A DNA stretch of 6,485 bases from Rhodocyclaceae bacterium (GTDB lineage Bacteria; Pseudomonadota; Gammaproteobacteria; Burkholderiales; Rhodocyclaceae): positions 1 through 6,485 of the forward strand of contig PNJM01000152.1 in the NCBI GenBank assembly GCA_013821865.1, in the 5' to 3' direction. The notes beneath the pieces are model-generated. The model saw only the letters and a program-made list of their open reading frames with translations, was not told the origin of the DNA and ran no database searches. Positions 1 through 6,108 of the stretch are shown in pieces. The first letter of the stretch is position 1, and every line of letters starts with the position of its first letter. Position numbers and translations under genes: made by a program.

Positions 1-156
1 CGGCTAGTGCGCTTGCTGATTGCCCGGGTGCAGCTTAAGGACGAGGGCGTCGACATCGAGTGGCAGCCAGCCGGGTGGTCGGCGTTGATGGCAGAACTGG
101 CACCGAACAGCATCGGAGCGGAACTGCGTGAAATGGAAATGGAGGCAATGGCATGA
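1..156 (+). CDS. Recombinase family protein, C-terminal end (partial)
   Basis: This open frame enters from the left edge and ends at TGA 154-156, giving 51 residues of a C-terminus. It contains a short strand-like stretch (LLIARVQLKDEGVDIEW) followed by an acidic helix. Large serine recombinases of proteobacterial mobile elements have a similar segment, of the type 'ARVxVxxDxIDIxL', just before a helix-turn-helix tail. The resolvase catalytic domain would lie to the left and cannot be seen, so the assignment rests on this short segment and on the next gene, which resembles the remainder of such recombinases. The stop overlaps the next start as ATGA, which suggests translational coupling. The real gene could be another element-borne protein; confidence is moderate. 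Confidence 0.5.
   Translation, partial: RLVRLLIARVQLKDEGVDIEWQPAGWSALMAELAPNSIGAELREMEMEAMA
141..145 (+). promoter_or_regulatory. Ribosome binding site of the HTH gene
   Basis: GGAGG lies inside the end of the recombinase frame, seven bases before the ATG at 153. It is a full Shine-Dalgarno match at good spacing. It fixes the start at 153 rather than at the ATG at 162, and shows that the second frame is built to be translated as a separate product. Confidence 0.7.
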
Positions 157-614
157 GAGGGATGGAGCAAATCGGGCAGGCCCAATCACAAACCCTGAAA
201 CTGGATCAGGGTATCAAGCTGACCACGTTCATCCCGGTGCGCTTTGTCAGGCACAAGGCGCGGAAGGTGGTGGTCGAGCCGACGACGCCGGGGCGGATGG
301 CATCGCCGCTGAATCCCGGTCGGCCGACGTCCGTCGACGAGAATCTGATGGCGGCGCTGGCGCGGGCCTTCTTCTGGCAGGAGTTGCTCGACTCCGGTCG
401 GGTGAAAAATATGACCGAGTTGGCCAAGGCCGAGAAGATCGGTCTGGCGCGGATGCAGAAGATGCTCAAGCTCGCCCGACTGGTACCGGACATCGTCGAG
501 GACATTGCGCGTGGCCGGCAGCCGGTCGGACTGTCGCTGTTGTTCTTCGTCGAGAACCCGCTGCCGGATGACTGGAACGCGCAGCGGGCAGTGATCGGAG
601 GGCTGGCCAGTTGA
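153..614 (+). CDS. HTH protein corresponding to a recombinase C-terminal domain
   Basis: A 153-residue protein. Residues 27-42 (IPVRFVRHKARKVVVE) look like a short beta unit, and residues 69-82 are helical. Residues 87-108 (MTELAKAEKIGLARMQKMLKLA) form a helix-turn-helix of the ParB/KorB kind. They are followed by PDIVEDIARGRQP (112-124) and LPDDWNAQR (137-145). The pattern HTH, 'APDIVEAIxxGRQP', 'LPLxWxxQR' is one I know from the C-terminus of large serine recombinases in proteobacterial phages and integrative elements. Here it is a separate cistron with its own strong ribosome binding site and an ATGA overlap with the preceding frame. It probably binds DNA and may partner the recombinase; that role is inference. 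No transmembrane or signal segment is visible. It could also be an independent regulator of the element. Confidence 0.72.
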   Translation: MRGMEQIGQAQSQTLKLDQGIKLTTFIPVRFVRHKARKVVVEPTTPGRMASPLNPGRPTSVDENLMAALARAFFWQELLDSGRVKNMTELAKAEKIGLARMQKMLKLARLVPDIVEDIARGRQPVGLSLLFFVENPLPDDWNAQRAVIGGLAS

Positions 615-633
615 CCGTGAGAGCACGTTCGAA

Positions 634-658
634 ACCCCACCGCTATGAGACGTGGGGT
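634..658. repeat. Inverted repeat, 7-bp arms
   Basis: ACCCCAC (634-640) and GTGGGGT (652-658) are perfect inverted arms around an 11-base loop, 20 bases past the HTH gene stop. No T tract follows, so it is not a clear intrinsic terminator. It may be a transcript-stabilising hairpin or a recombinase or accessory binding site. Confidence 0.5.
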
Positions 659-661
659 GCA

Positions 662-688
662 AACCACCGCCCGGAAACCCGCGTGGTT
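662..688. repeat. Inverted repeat, 6-bp arms
   Basis: AACCAC (662-667) and GTGGTT (683-688) are inverted around a 15-base loop that itself is CGC...GC-rich and could extend the stem with a bulge. It lies directly after the 634-658 repeat. Its function is unknown. Confidence 0.4.
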
Positions 689-798
689 ACAGGGGGTCAT
701 GCCTTGACCGGGCTACGCACAAACCAGAGAAAAGAGAGGAATTCGGGTGGCCTGCAGGGCGAAATCAGGGTCTGTCAGCGATCACCGAAATTCGCATT

Positions 799-835
799 GC
801 CCGCGAAGCCCCGCCAGTGCTGGCCCTTCGCGGGC
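799..835. repeat. Inverted repeat, perfect 10-bp arms
   Basis: GCCCGCGAAG (799-808) is inverted exactly as CTTCGCGGGC (826-835). The 17-base interior holds a second small palindrome (GCCA/TGGC, 813-824). Neither strand has a T run immediately after the stem, so it is not a typical intrinsic terminator. It sits four bases from the tRNA terminator. Confidence 0.6.
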
Positions 836-838
836 ATG

Positions 839-865
839 AAAAAGGCCAGAGCAAAGTCTGGCCTT
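839..865 (-). terminator. Rho-independent terminator of tRNA-Ala
   Basis: Read on the - strand, a perfect 9-bp stem AAGGCCAGA / TCTGGCCTT with a six-base loop is followed by a run of T (839-843). The stem begins seven bases past the encoded CCA of the tRNA, where a tRNA transcript would be expected to end. Confidence 0.85.
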
Positions 866-872
866 CTGGAAA

Positions 873-948
<76 letters not shown>

Positions 949-961
949 AAAGAAGGCGCGG

Positions 962-991
962 ATTATAGCCAGTTTTGCGGGCTTCTGCCAG
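962..991 (-). promoter_or_regulatory. Sigma-70 promoter of tRNA-Ala
   Basis: On the - strand the -10 is a perfect TATAAT (967-962). The -35 candidate CTGGCA (991-986) matches TTGACA at four of six positions with an 18-base spacer. The sequence after the -10 is CCGCGCC, a GC-rich discriminator of the kind found at stable-RNA promoters under stringent control. Transcription should start near 955, leaving a short leader before the tRNA. Confidence 0.8.
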
Positions 992-1020
992 TTACGCACC
1001 TTGCAGTTACGCACCTTGCA
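991..1020. repeat. Two exact tandem copies of a 15-bp unit
   Basis: GTTACGCACCTTGCA is repeated back to back at 991-1005 and 1006-1020 without mismatch. A partial echo (GCCACCTTGC) follows at 1024-1033. The pair lies just upstream of the tRNA-Ala -35 and touches its last base. It may be a simple duplication or a pair of protein binding sites. Confidence 0.8.
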
Positions 1021-1033
1021 AGCGCCACCTTGC

Positions 1034-1055
1034 CCCTCTCCCCGAGGGGAGCGGG
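1034..1055. repeat. GC-rich palindrome after sua5
   Basis: CTCCCC (1038-1043) and GGGGAG (1046-1051) form a tight stem that continues outward by three C-G pairs across one mismatch. It begins nine bases after the sua5 stop, so it could help end or stabilise the folD-purE-sua5 transcript, but no T tract follows. It also resembles the CCCCTCTCCC/GGGAGAGGGG dispersed palindromes common in high-GC proteobacteria. Confidence 0.5.
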
Positions 1056-1064
1056 AGAACCATG

Positions 1065-2066
1065 TCAGGTTTCGTCGTCCTCGCCCGAGCCGGCGGCGGC
1101 GCGGCGCAGGCGGTCGTTCACGGCCAGCCATGCTTCGCCGGCCGGCGGCTGCTGCACGAGGATGCGCGCGCAGCCCAGGGCATCCAGCGCGCGCAGATTG
1201 GCATAGAGGTCATGGGCGAAGGCCGCCGGATCGGCCGAAGACTGCTTCCATGCAACCAGGTCGTGGGTGATGGCCTGAGGCGTGGGAGCGAGCACGGCGA
1301 TCCTTTCCCCGGCCACCAACGCGCTGCGCAGGGCAAACAACAGTCCGTCCGAGGACACCAGCGCCAGCGGCGTACGCGGCGCGTAGTGGGCGTCAAGCGA
1401 GCCCGAAACACGCGGCGTTTCACTTCCTGTTTCGCGGGGCGCGGCAGCTTCCGGCGCATGGCCGATGATCCGTGCGATGTCGGCAGCGCCGATGACGCCG
1501 GGCCGCAGCAGCACGGCCTTCCCGCGCGACAGGTCAAGGATGGTGGACTCGATGCCGACCGGACAGGGTCCGCCGTCGAGGATGAGCGGCACGGCGTCAT
1601 TCAGTTCCTCGCGCACGTGGGCGGCGGTGGTCGGGCTGATGCGGCCGAAGCGGTTGGCGGAGGGCGCGGCGAGTCCACCACCATTCGCGCCGGCGAAGGC
1701 GGCGAGCAGTTCCAGCGCCAGCGGATGATTGGGCACGCGCAGGCCGACCGTGTCCTGCCCGCCGGTGACGGCGTCCGCCACCTGCGGCTGGCGCTTGAGG
1801 ATCAGGGTGAGCGGCCCCGGCCAGAAGGCGGCGGCGAGCTTTTCCGCCTCGGCCGGCACCTCGCGTGCCCAGCGCGCCATGTGCGCGGCGGCAGACAGAT
1901 GGACGATGAGCGGGTGGTCGGCCGGACGGCCCTTGGCAGCGAAGATCTTAGCCACCGCAGCCGGGCTCATGGCGTCGGCGCCGAGGCCGTAGACTGTTTC
2001 AGTGGGAAAGGCGACCAGTTCGCCTGCGCGCAGCAGCGCGACGGCCCCTTCGATCTCAGGCCGCAT
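1065..2066 (-). CDS. sua5: L-threonylcarbamoyladenylate synthase, two-domain Sua5 type
   Basis: This cytoplasmic enzyme condenses threonine, bicarbonate and ATP to threonylcarbamoyl-AMP, the donor for t6A37 in ANN-decoding tRNAs. The protein has 333 residues, so it is the long Sua5 form rather than the short TsaC/YrdC form. The YrdC domain (about 1-200) shows PTETVYGLG (21-29), KGRPxxHPL (45-53), WPGPLT (82-87), GLRVPNHP (108-115), APSAN (134-138), GRISPTTAAHV (141-151), GIESTI (171-176) and LLRPG (186-190). SGSLDAHYAP (221-230) is the conserved linker, whose family role is gating the active site. The Sua5 domain follows to the end. The start is firm: the purE stop is in the same frame only three codons upstream, with no other start between. 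The nine-base gap and lack of a clear ribosome binding site suggest coupling to purE. Confidence 0.95.
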   Translation of the reverse strand: MRPEIEGAVALLRAGELVAFPTETVYGLGADAMSPAAVAKIFAAKGRPADHPLIVHLSAAAHMARWAREVPAEAEKLAAAFWPGPLTLILKRQPQVADAVTGGQDTVGLRVPNHPLALELLAAFAGANGGGLAAPSANRFGRISPTTAAHVREELNDAVPLILDGGPCPVGIESTILDLSRGKAVLLRPGVIGAADIARIIGHAPEAAAPRETGSETPRVSGSLDAHYAPRTPLALVSSDGLLFALRSALVAGERIAVLAPTPQAITHDLVAWKQSSADPAAFAHDLYANLRALDALGCARILVQQPPAGEAWLAVNDRLRRAAAGSGEDDET

Positions 2067-2075
2067 GGCGGCGAC

Positions 2076-2570
2076 TCAGACCGCGGGCAGCGTCTTCGCC
2101 AGCACCTTCTCGGTCTGGCGCACGCGGAACTCGGAAAGCGCTTTCGCCAGATCGGCGTCGTTGAGCGCCAGCATGGCGACGGCGAAGAGGGCGGCGTTGG
2201 TGGCGCCCGCCTCACCGATGGCGAAGGTGGCGACGGGAATGCCGCCGGGCATCTGCACCATGGCGAGCAGGGAATCCAGCCCCTGCAGGTGCTTGGAGGG
2301 CATGGGCACCGCCAGCACCGGCAGTTCGGTCTTGGCGGCCAGCACGCCGGCCAGGTGCGCCGCGCCGCCGGCCGCGCCGATCAGCACCTTGATGCCGCGC
2401 TCGGCCGCGCTGGCGGCATAATCGAGCGCCGCGTCGGGCGTGCGGTGCGCGGAGAGCACCTTGGCTTCATGCGGCACGCCGAAGCTCTTCAGGGTTTCGG
2501 CACAGGCCTTCATGATGGGCCAGTCGGAATCCGAACCCATGACGATGCCGACGAGAGGATGCTTGACCAT
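2076..2570 (-). CDS. purE: N5-carboxyaminoimidazole ribonucleotide mutase, class I PurE
   Basis: This enzyme moves the carboxylate of N5-CAIR to give CAIR in de novo purine synthesis. The protein has 164 residues, normal for the family. GSDSDW (12-17) forms the phosphate-binding start, SAHRTP (40-45) carries the catalytic histidine H42, and GAAGGAAHLAG (65-75) is the conserved core loop. AHRT and GGAAHLAG are the class I signature; class II (direct AIR carboxylases) have AHKT and a different loop. The ATG at 2570 is preferred over the longer frame to 2615 because GGGAG lies at normal spacing before it and MVKHPLVGIVMGSDSD is a standard N-terminus. folD ends 19 bases upstream and sua5 begins nine bases downstream. 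The class I enzyme needs PurK for substrate, and purK is not next to it. Confidence 0.96.
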   Translation of the reverse strand: MVKHPLVGIVMGSDSDWPIMKACAETLKSFGVPHEAKVLSAHRTPDAALDYAASAAERGIKVLIGAAGGAAHLAGVLAAKTELPVLAVPMPSKHLQGLDSLLAMVQMPGGIPVATFAIGEAGATNAALFAVAMLALNDADLAKALSEFRVRQTEKVLAKTLPAV

Positions 2571-2589
2571 GGTTATCTCCCTTGGAACT

Positions 2590-3444
2590 CTATTTTCCCG
2601 CGGCGCGTACGGCACCCTCGATGGTGTTGGCGAGCAGCATGGTGATCGTCATCGGGCCGACGCCGCCGGGCACCGGGGTGATGAGCGAGGCGACTTCCTT
2701 CGCCGATTCGAAATCCACGTCGCCGCACAGCTTTCCGTCCGGCAGGCGGTTGATGCCGACGTCGATGACCACCGCGCCGGGCTTCACCATGCCGCCGGTG
2801 ATCATCTTCGGCCTGCCCACCGCCGCCACCAGGATGTCGGCGCGGCGCGTGTGGAAGGCCAGGTCCCGAGTCTGCGAATGGCACACCGTGACGGTGGCGC
2901 TGGCGCCGATGAGCAGCAGCGTCATCGGCTTGCCGACGATATTGCTGCGGCCGACCACCACGGCTTCCTTGCCCTTGAGCGAGACGCCCTCGGATTTCAG
3001 CATTTCCATGATGCCATAGGGCGTGCAGGAGATGAAGCGCGGATGGCCCTGCGCGAGCAGGCCGACGTTCTCGGCATGGAAGCCGTCGACGTCCTTCTCC
3101 GGCGAGATGGCTTCCAGCACGGCGTCCTCATCGAACTGCTTCGGCAGCGGCAGCTGCACCAGGATGCCGTGGATCTTCGGATCGGCATTCAGCGCGGCGA
3201 TCTTGTTGAGCACTTTTTCCGGCGGCGTGTCGGCCGGGAATTCGTATTTCTCCGAATGCACGCCGACAGCTTCGCAGGCCTTGATCTTGTTGCGCACGTA
3301 CACCTGGGAGGCCGGATTCTCGCCGACGAGGATCACGGCCAGGCCGGGCCGGCAGCCTTGGGCGGCGAGTTCGGCCGCGCGATGGCGGAGGGATGCGCGG
3401 AGCTTGGCGGAAAGGGCGTTGCCGTCGAGGATTTTGGCAGTCAT
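2590..3444 (-). CDS. folD: Bifunctional methylenetetrahydrofolate dehydrogenase / cyclohydrolase
   Basis: FolD oxidises 5,10-methylene-THF with NADP and hydrolyses the product to 10-formyl-THF, used in purine ring formation and Met-tRNA formylation. The protein has 284 residues, full length. Y49 and K53 in YVRNK match the catalytic Tyr and Lys of E. coli FolD (Y50, K54). Q97 in VQLPLP and D120 in KDVDGFH match its Q98 and D121. GRSNIVGKP (165-173) is the nucleotide-binding loop and [10 protein letters not shown] (257-266) is the C-terminal signature. The ATG at 3444 is chosen over an in-frame TTG at 3453 because MTAKILDG is the usual FolD start. No good ribosome binding site precedes either. 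It is probably the first gene of a folD-purE-sua5 operon, consistent with one-carbon supply to purines. Confidence 0.97.
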   Translation of the reverse strand: MTAKILDGNALSAKLRASLRHRAAELAAQGCRPGLAVILVGENPASQVYVRNKIKACEAVGVHSEKYEFPADTPPEKVLNKIAALNADPKIHGILVQLPLPKQFDEDAVLEAISPEKDVDGFHAENVGLLAQGHPRFISCTPYGIMEMLKSEGVSLKGKEAVVVGRSNIVGKPMTLLLIGASATVTVCHSQTRDLAFHTRRADILVAAVGRPKMITGGMVKPGAVVIDVGINRLPDGKLCGDVDFESAKEVASLITPVPGGVGPMTITMLLANTIEGAVRAAGK

Positions 3445-3451
3445 GGCAATC

Positions 3452-3481
3452 AAAAATGAGAGCGGAGCCCGGAGGCTCCGC
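3452..3481 (-). terminator. Hairpin plus T tract between iorB and folD
   Basis: On the - strand, a perfect 8-bp stem GCGGAGCC / GGCTCCGC with a four-base loop (3474-3481 and 3462-3469) is followed by TCTCATTTTTG. This fits an intrinsic terminator for the iorAB transcript. It ends only seven bases before the folD ATG. Unless folD is transcribed from a start within a few bases of its ATG, the hairpin is also part of the folD leader and could act as an attenuator. Confidence 0.7.
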
Positions 3482-3492
3482 GGAATAAGGCT

Positions 3493-3498
3493 ATTTTA
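3493..3498 (-). promoter_or_regulatory. Candidate -10 element for folD
   Basis: TAAAAT on the - strand, directly preceded by TG, stands out as AT-rich in a very GC-rich gap. The start site would fall near 3486, just before the hairpin at 3452-3481. I see no acceptable -35 hexamer at 16-18 bases, so the call is tentative. Confidence 0.35.
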
Positions 3499-3541
3499 CA
3501 CCGGCCCGCGCTGGCGGCGCTCGTGCTTGTGCCGGCGGCGA

Positions 3542-4159
3542 TCAGGCATTCGCCGGCGTCGCCGCCTGCGCGGCGGCCGCGCGTCCCGCGGCGAAGGCCT
3601 TGCGGTTCATCTCCACCACCTTCTCGCCCTTGCGCTCGAAGCGCTTGACGACGCAGGCCAGCAGCACGTCGGCGGAGAACGGCAGCTGGTCGGCGATGGC
3701 GCCCAGCATGACGGTATTGCCCAGGCGCAGGTCGCCCAGGTCGCGGGCGATGGTGGCGGCATCGAAGGACACCGTCCTGACGCCGCGGGCGCGCATGTCG
3801 CCGATGGGATCGTCCGGGTACTTGAACAGGCCCAGCTCGACCACCGGCGGCACCATGCGCGCATCGTTCACCAGCGCCATGGCGCCCGGCTTGAGGAAAT
3901 GCGCCCAGCGCAGCGCCTCGGCCGCCTCGAAGCCGAGCAGCACGTCGGCGGTGCCCGGCGCGATCTGCGGCGAGAGCACCTTCTTGCCGAAGCGCAGGTG
4001 CGAGGTGACGACGCCGCCGCGCTGCGACATGCCGGCGACCTCGGTTTTCTTGACGTCGTGCCCCTCGGCGATGGCCGCCTCGGACAGGATCTCGGTGGCC
4101 GTCATGACGCCCTGGCCGCCGATGCCGCAGACGAGGATGTTGGTGGTTTCGTAGGTCAT
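3542..4159 (-). CDS. iorB: Indolepyruvate:ferredoxin oxidoreductase, beta subunit
   Basis: The smaller subunit of the two-subunit 2-oxoacid:ferredoxin oxidoreductase that converts indolepyruvate, phenylpyruvate and 4-hydroxyphenylpyruvate with CoA to aryl-acetyl-CoA, CO2 and reduced ferredoxin. The protein has 205 residues and matches the POR gamma-domain family. The N-terminal strand is followed by GIGGQGV (12-18), a family signature loop, and then EVAGMSQRGG (40-49). No cysteine cluster is present, as expected because the iron-sulfur centres are on IorA. The last 15 residues are an Ala-rich tail. The start at 4159 has AGGCGAG upstream, overlapping the spacer after the iorA stop. The ten-base gap to iorA implies one transcript and coupled translation. 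Confidence 0.93.
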   Translation of the reverse strand: MTYETTNILVCGIGGQGVMTATEILSEAAIAEGHDVKKTEVAGMSQRGGVVTSHLRFGKKVLSPQIAPGTADVLLGFEAAEALRWAHFLKPGAMALVNDARMVPPVVELGLFKYPDDPIGDMRARGVRTVSFDAATIARDLGDLRLGNTVMLGAIADQLPFSADVLLACVVKRFERKGEKVVEMNRKAFAAGRAAAAQAATPANA

Positions 4160-4169
4160 TGCTCGCCTG

Positions 4170-6041
4170 TCATACGGGTTGGATGGAAACGACGCGACCT
4201 GCCGGTTCGAAATGGATGATCGCCTCCGGCGCGCAGGGCTGCACGCAGAGGCCGCAGCCGGTGCAGGCGATGCTGTCGATGCGCGTAAAGGCCAGATCGA
4301 CCTCCTTGCCCGAGGGCTTCACCACCTTGTCGCGGCGCGTGACGTGGATGGCCGGGCAGCCGACCTCGACGCAGTTGCCGCAGCCGGTGCACTTGTCTTC
4401 CTCGACCACGTAGGGCTTGAACGGCTTGAATTCCTCGATCAGCACGCAGGGGCGGTCGGTGATGATGACCGAGACGTCGTCGATCTTCGTCTCGTCGCGC
4501 AGGGTCTTGAACAGCACCGGCAGCTGGTAGGGGTCGACGACGTGGATGCGTTCCTTCTTCACGCCGAGCGCTTCGACCAGCCTGGGGAAGTCGATGCGCG
4601 GCGCGCCCTGGCCGTGGATGTCGCGGCCGTTGGCCGGCGTGTTCTGGCCGCCGGTCATGCCCACCGTGCCATTATCGAGCAGCAGGATGGTGACGTTGCC
4701 GCGGTTCCAGGTGATGTCGAGCAGGCCCTGCATGCCCATGTGCATGAAGGTCGAGTCGCCGATCACCGCGACGATGCGCTTGTTCTTGTCGGCCTCGCCG
4801 CGGCCCTTGTCCATGCCGAGGGCGATGCCCATCGAGGCGCCCATGCAGATGGTCGAGTCGAGCGAGTTCCACGGATGGCCGGCGCCCAGAGTGTAGCAGC
4901 CGATGTCGCCGGAAATGGTGAGGTTCTTCAGCTGCGACAGCGTGTAGTACACCCCCATGTGCGGGCAGGAGGCGCACAGGGTCGGCGGCCGCGGGAAGAG
5001 CGGCGGCAGCGCCACAGCGGATTCGGGCGCGGGCACAGCTTCCTTGCGCAGAAGGCGCTCGACGGCGGGCTTCACCACTTCGGGCGCCAACTCGCCGATG
5101 CGCGGCAGGAAGGCCTTGCCCTGGACGGCGATGCCGGCCGCTTTCAGCTCCGTTTCGAGGAGGGGCTCGACTTCTTCGACCACCACCACGGTGTCGACCA
5201 TCTCCTCGAGTTCATAGGCCTTCGCAAGAGGCCAGGGATACGACAGGCCCAGCTTGAGCACCGGCGCCTCGGGGAAGGTCTCGCGCACGTGCATGTAGGC
5301 CGGCCCGCTGGTGATGAAGCCGACGCGGCGGTCGCTGCCGCGCTCCAGCACGTTGAGCGGCGTCTCGTCGGAAAGCCGCTTCAGTTCCTGCTCGCGCTCG
5401 AGCATGAGGGGAATGCGCCGCTTGGCGTGGCCGGGCACCATCACCCAGCGCTCGGCGTTCCTGTTGAAGCCCGTGGTCTTGCGCTCGATGCGCTCGCCGA
5501 CCTTGACCAGGCCCTTGACGTGGCAGATGCGGGAGGTCAGGCGCAGGATCACCGGCACCTGGAACTCCTCGGAAAGCTCGAAGGCGTAGCGGCACATGTC
5601 GTAGGCTTCCTGCGAATCGGCCGGCTCGAGGATGGGCACGTGGGCGAAGCGGCCCCAGTGGCGGGAATCCTGCTCGTTCTGCGAGGAGGACATGCCGACG
5701 TCGTCGGCCACGGCGATGACCAGGCCGCCCTCGACGCCGGTCAGCGTCAGCGTCATCAGCGCATCGGAAGCGACGTTGAGGCCGACGTGCTTCATGGCGC
5801 TGAACGCGCGCGAGCCCATCATGGAAGCGCCGATGGCGACTTCCAGCGACACCTTCTCGTTCACCGACCACTCGGTGTAGAGGTCGGGATAGGCGGAGAG
5901 CGACTCCAGCATCTCGGTCGCCGGCGTGCCCGGATAGCCGGCCGCGACCTTCGTCCCGGCCTCCCACACCGCGCGCGCCACGGCCTCGTTGCCCGACATT
6001 AGGAGCCTATCGCGGCCGGCGGCCGGCATGACTGCTGCCAT
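4170..6041 (-). CDS. iorA: Indolepyruvate:ferredoxin oxidoreductase, alpha subunit
   Basis: The catalytic subunit of the thiamine-diphosphate and iron-sulfur enzyme that oxidatively decarboxylates aryl pyruvates in anaerobic aromatic amino acid breakdown. The protein has 623 residues. The N-terminal pyrimidine-binding domain begins SGNEAVARA (16-24) and GYPGTPATE (35-43). CASCPH (356-361) precedes the TPP domain, whose motif runs from GDS (428-430) to DN (456-457). The C-terminal ferredoxin domain has C551, C554, C557 and C562 (CxxCxxCx4CP), then C593, C596, C599 and C603 (CxxCxxCx3C), enough for two 4Fe-4S clusters. ATG 6041 is chosen because GAGG lies eight bases before it. An adjacent GTG at 6044 and an ATG at 5999 are alternatives, but 5999 would remove the usual residues before LLMSGNEA. 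This separate-subunit form is the oxygen-sensitive one, unlike the fused aerobic enzyme of about 1150 residues. Confidence 0.95.
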   Translation of the reverse strand: MAAVMPAAGRDRLLMSGNEAVARAVWEAGTKVAAGYPGTPATEMLESLSAYPDLYTEWSVNEKVSLEVAIGASMMGSRAFSAMKHVGLNVASDALMTLTLTGVEGGLVIAVADDVGMSSSQNEQDSRHWGRFAHVPILEPADSQEAYDMCRYAFELSEEFQVPVILRLTSRICHVKGLVKVGERIERKTTGFNRNAERWVMVPGHAKRRIPLMLEREQELKRLSDETPLNVLERGSDRRVGFITSGPAYMHVRETFPEAPVLKLGLSYPWPLAKAYELEEMVDTVVVVEEVEPLLETELKAAGIAVQGKAFLPRIGELAPEVVKPAVERLLRKEAVPAPESAVALPPLFPRPPTLCASCPHMGVYYTLSQLKNLTISGDIGCYTLGAGHPWNSLDSTICMGASMGIALGMDKGRGEADKNKRIVAVIGDSTFMHMGMQGLLDITWNRGNVTILLLDNGTVGMTGGQNTPANGRDIHGQGAPRIDFPRLVEALGVKKERIHVVDPYQLPVLFKTLRDETKIDDVSVIITDRPCVLIEEFKPFKPYVVEEDKCTGCGNCVEVGCPAIHVTRRDKVVKPSGKEVDLAFTRIDSIACTGCGLCVQPCAPEAIIHFEPAGRVVSIQPV

Positions 6042-6049
6042 CACCCTTA

Positions 6050-6053
6050 CCTC
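6050..6053 (-). promoter_or_regulatory. Ribosome binding site of iorA
   Basis: GAGG on the - strand, eight bases before ATG 6041. It decides between the three possible iorA starts in favour of 6041 (or the adjoining GTG at 6044). Confidence 0.6.
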
Positions 6054-6080
6054 GCTGGAAATCGGAAAAAGAAAGGGCCG

Positions 6081-6086
6081 AAGCTA
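6081..6086 (-). promoter_or_regulatory. Candidate -10 element of iorAB
   Basis: TAGCTT on the - strand matches TATAAT at three of six positions. It is weak alone, but lies exactly where a -10 belongs if the FNR box at 6109-6122 is centred at -41.5. Transcription would then start near 6074, giving a leader of about 32 bases. There is no -35 hexamer, as expected of an activator-dependent class II promoter. Confidence 0.5.
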
Positions 6087-6108
6087 CCGTGCCGGCAGCC
6101 ACCAGCCC

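Larger units (their letters stand above)
615..838. other. Non-coding junction between mobile element and tRNA gene
   Basis: No convincing gene lies here. An open frame starting at TTG 611 runs through the region, but its tail is simply translation of the tRNA and its terminator. The stretch carries three inverted repeats (listed separately) and a purine-rich run near 725-740. It probably includes the end of the mobile element and the start of the resident chromosome, but no boundary can be fixed from one side alone. Confidence 0.5.

Noticed and set aside
128..571. A 147-codon + strand frame overlapping the HTH gene
   Set aside because: It is an out-of-frame shadow with low-complexity Gly/Ala/Arg content. 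The HTH frame has recognisable motifs and a strong ribosome binding site.
799..835. Intrinsic terminator for the + strand element genes
   Set aside because: The stem is strong but is followed by ATGAAAAAGG, with no T tract on the + strand.
2571..2615. Longer purE start adding 15 residues
   Set aside because: The extension would begin inside folD and lacks family similarity. ATG 2570 has a good ribosome binding site and the standard PurE N-terminus.
975..2645. A 556-codon open frame on the + strand
   Set aside because: It runs opposite sua5 and purE, whose motifs are complete on the other strand. The translation is Arg/Gly/His-rich without any recognisable motif, typical of antisense frames in GC-rich DNA.
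4179..6002. A 607-codon open frame on the + strand
   Set aside because: It is antisense to iorA, with biased composition (His, Ala, Gly, Val) and no family motif. iorA is fully supported by catalytic and cluster motifs.
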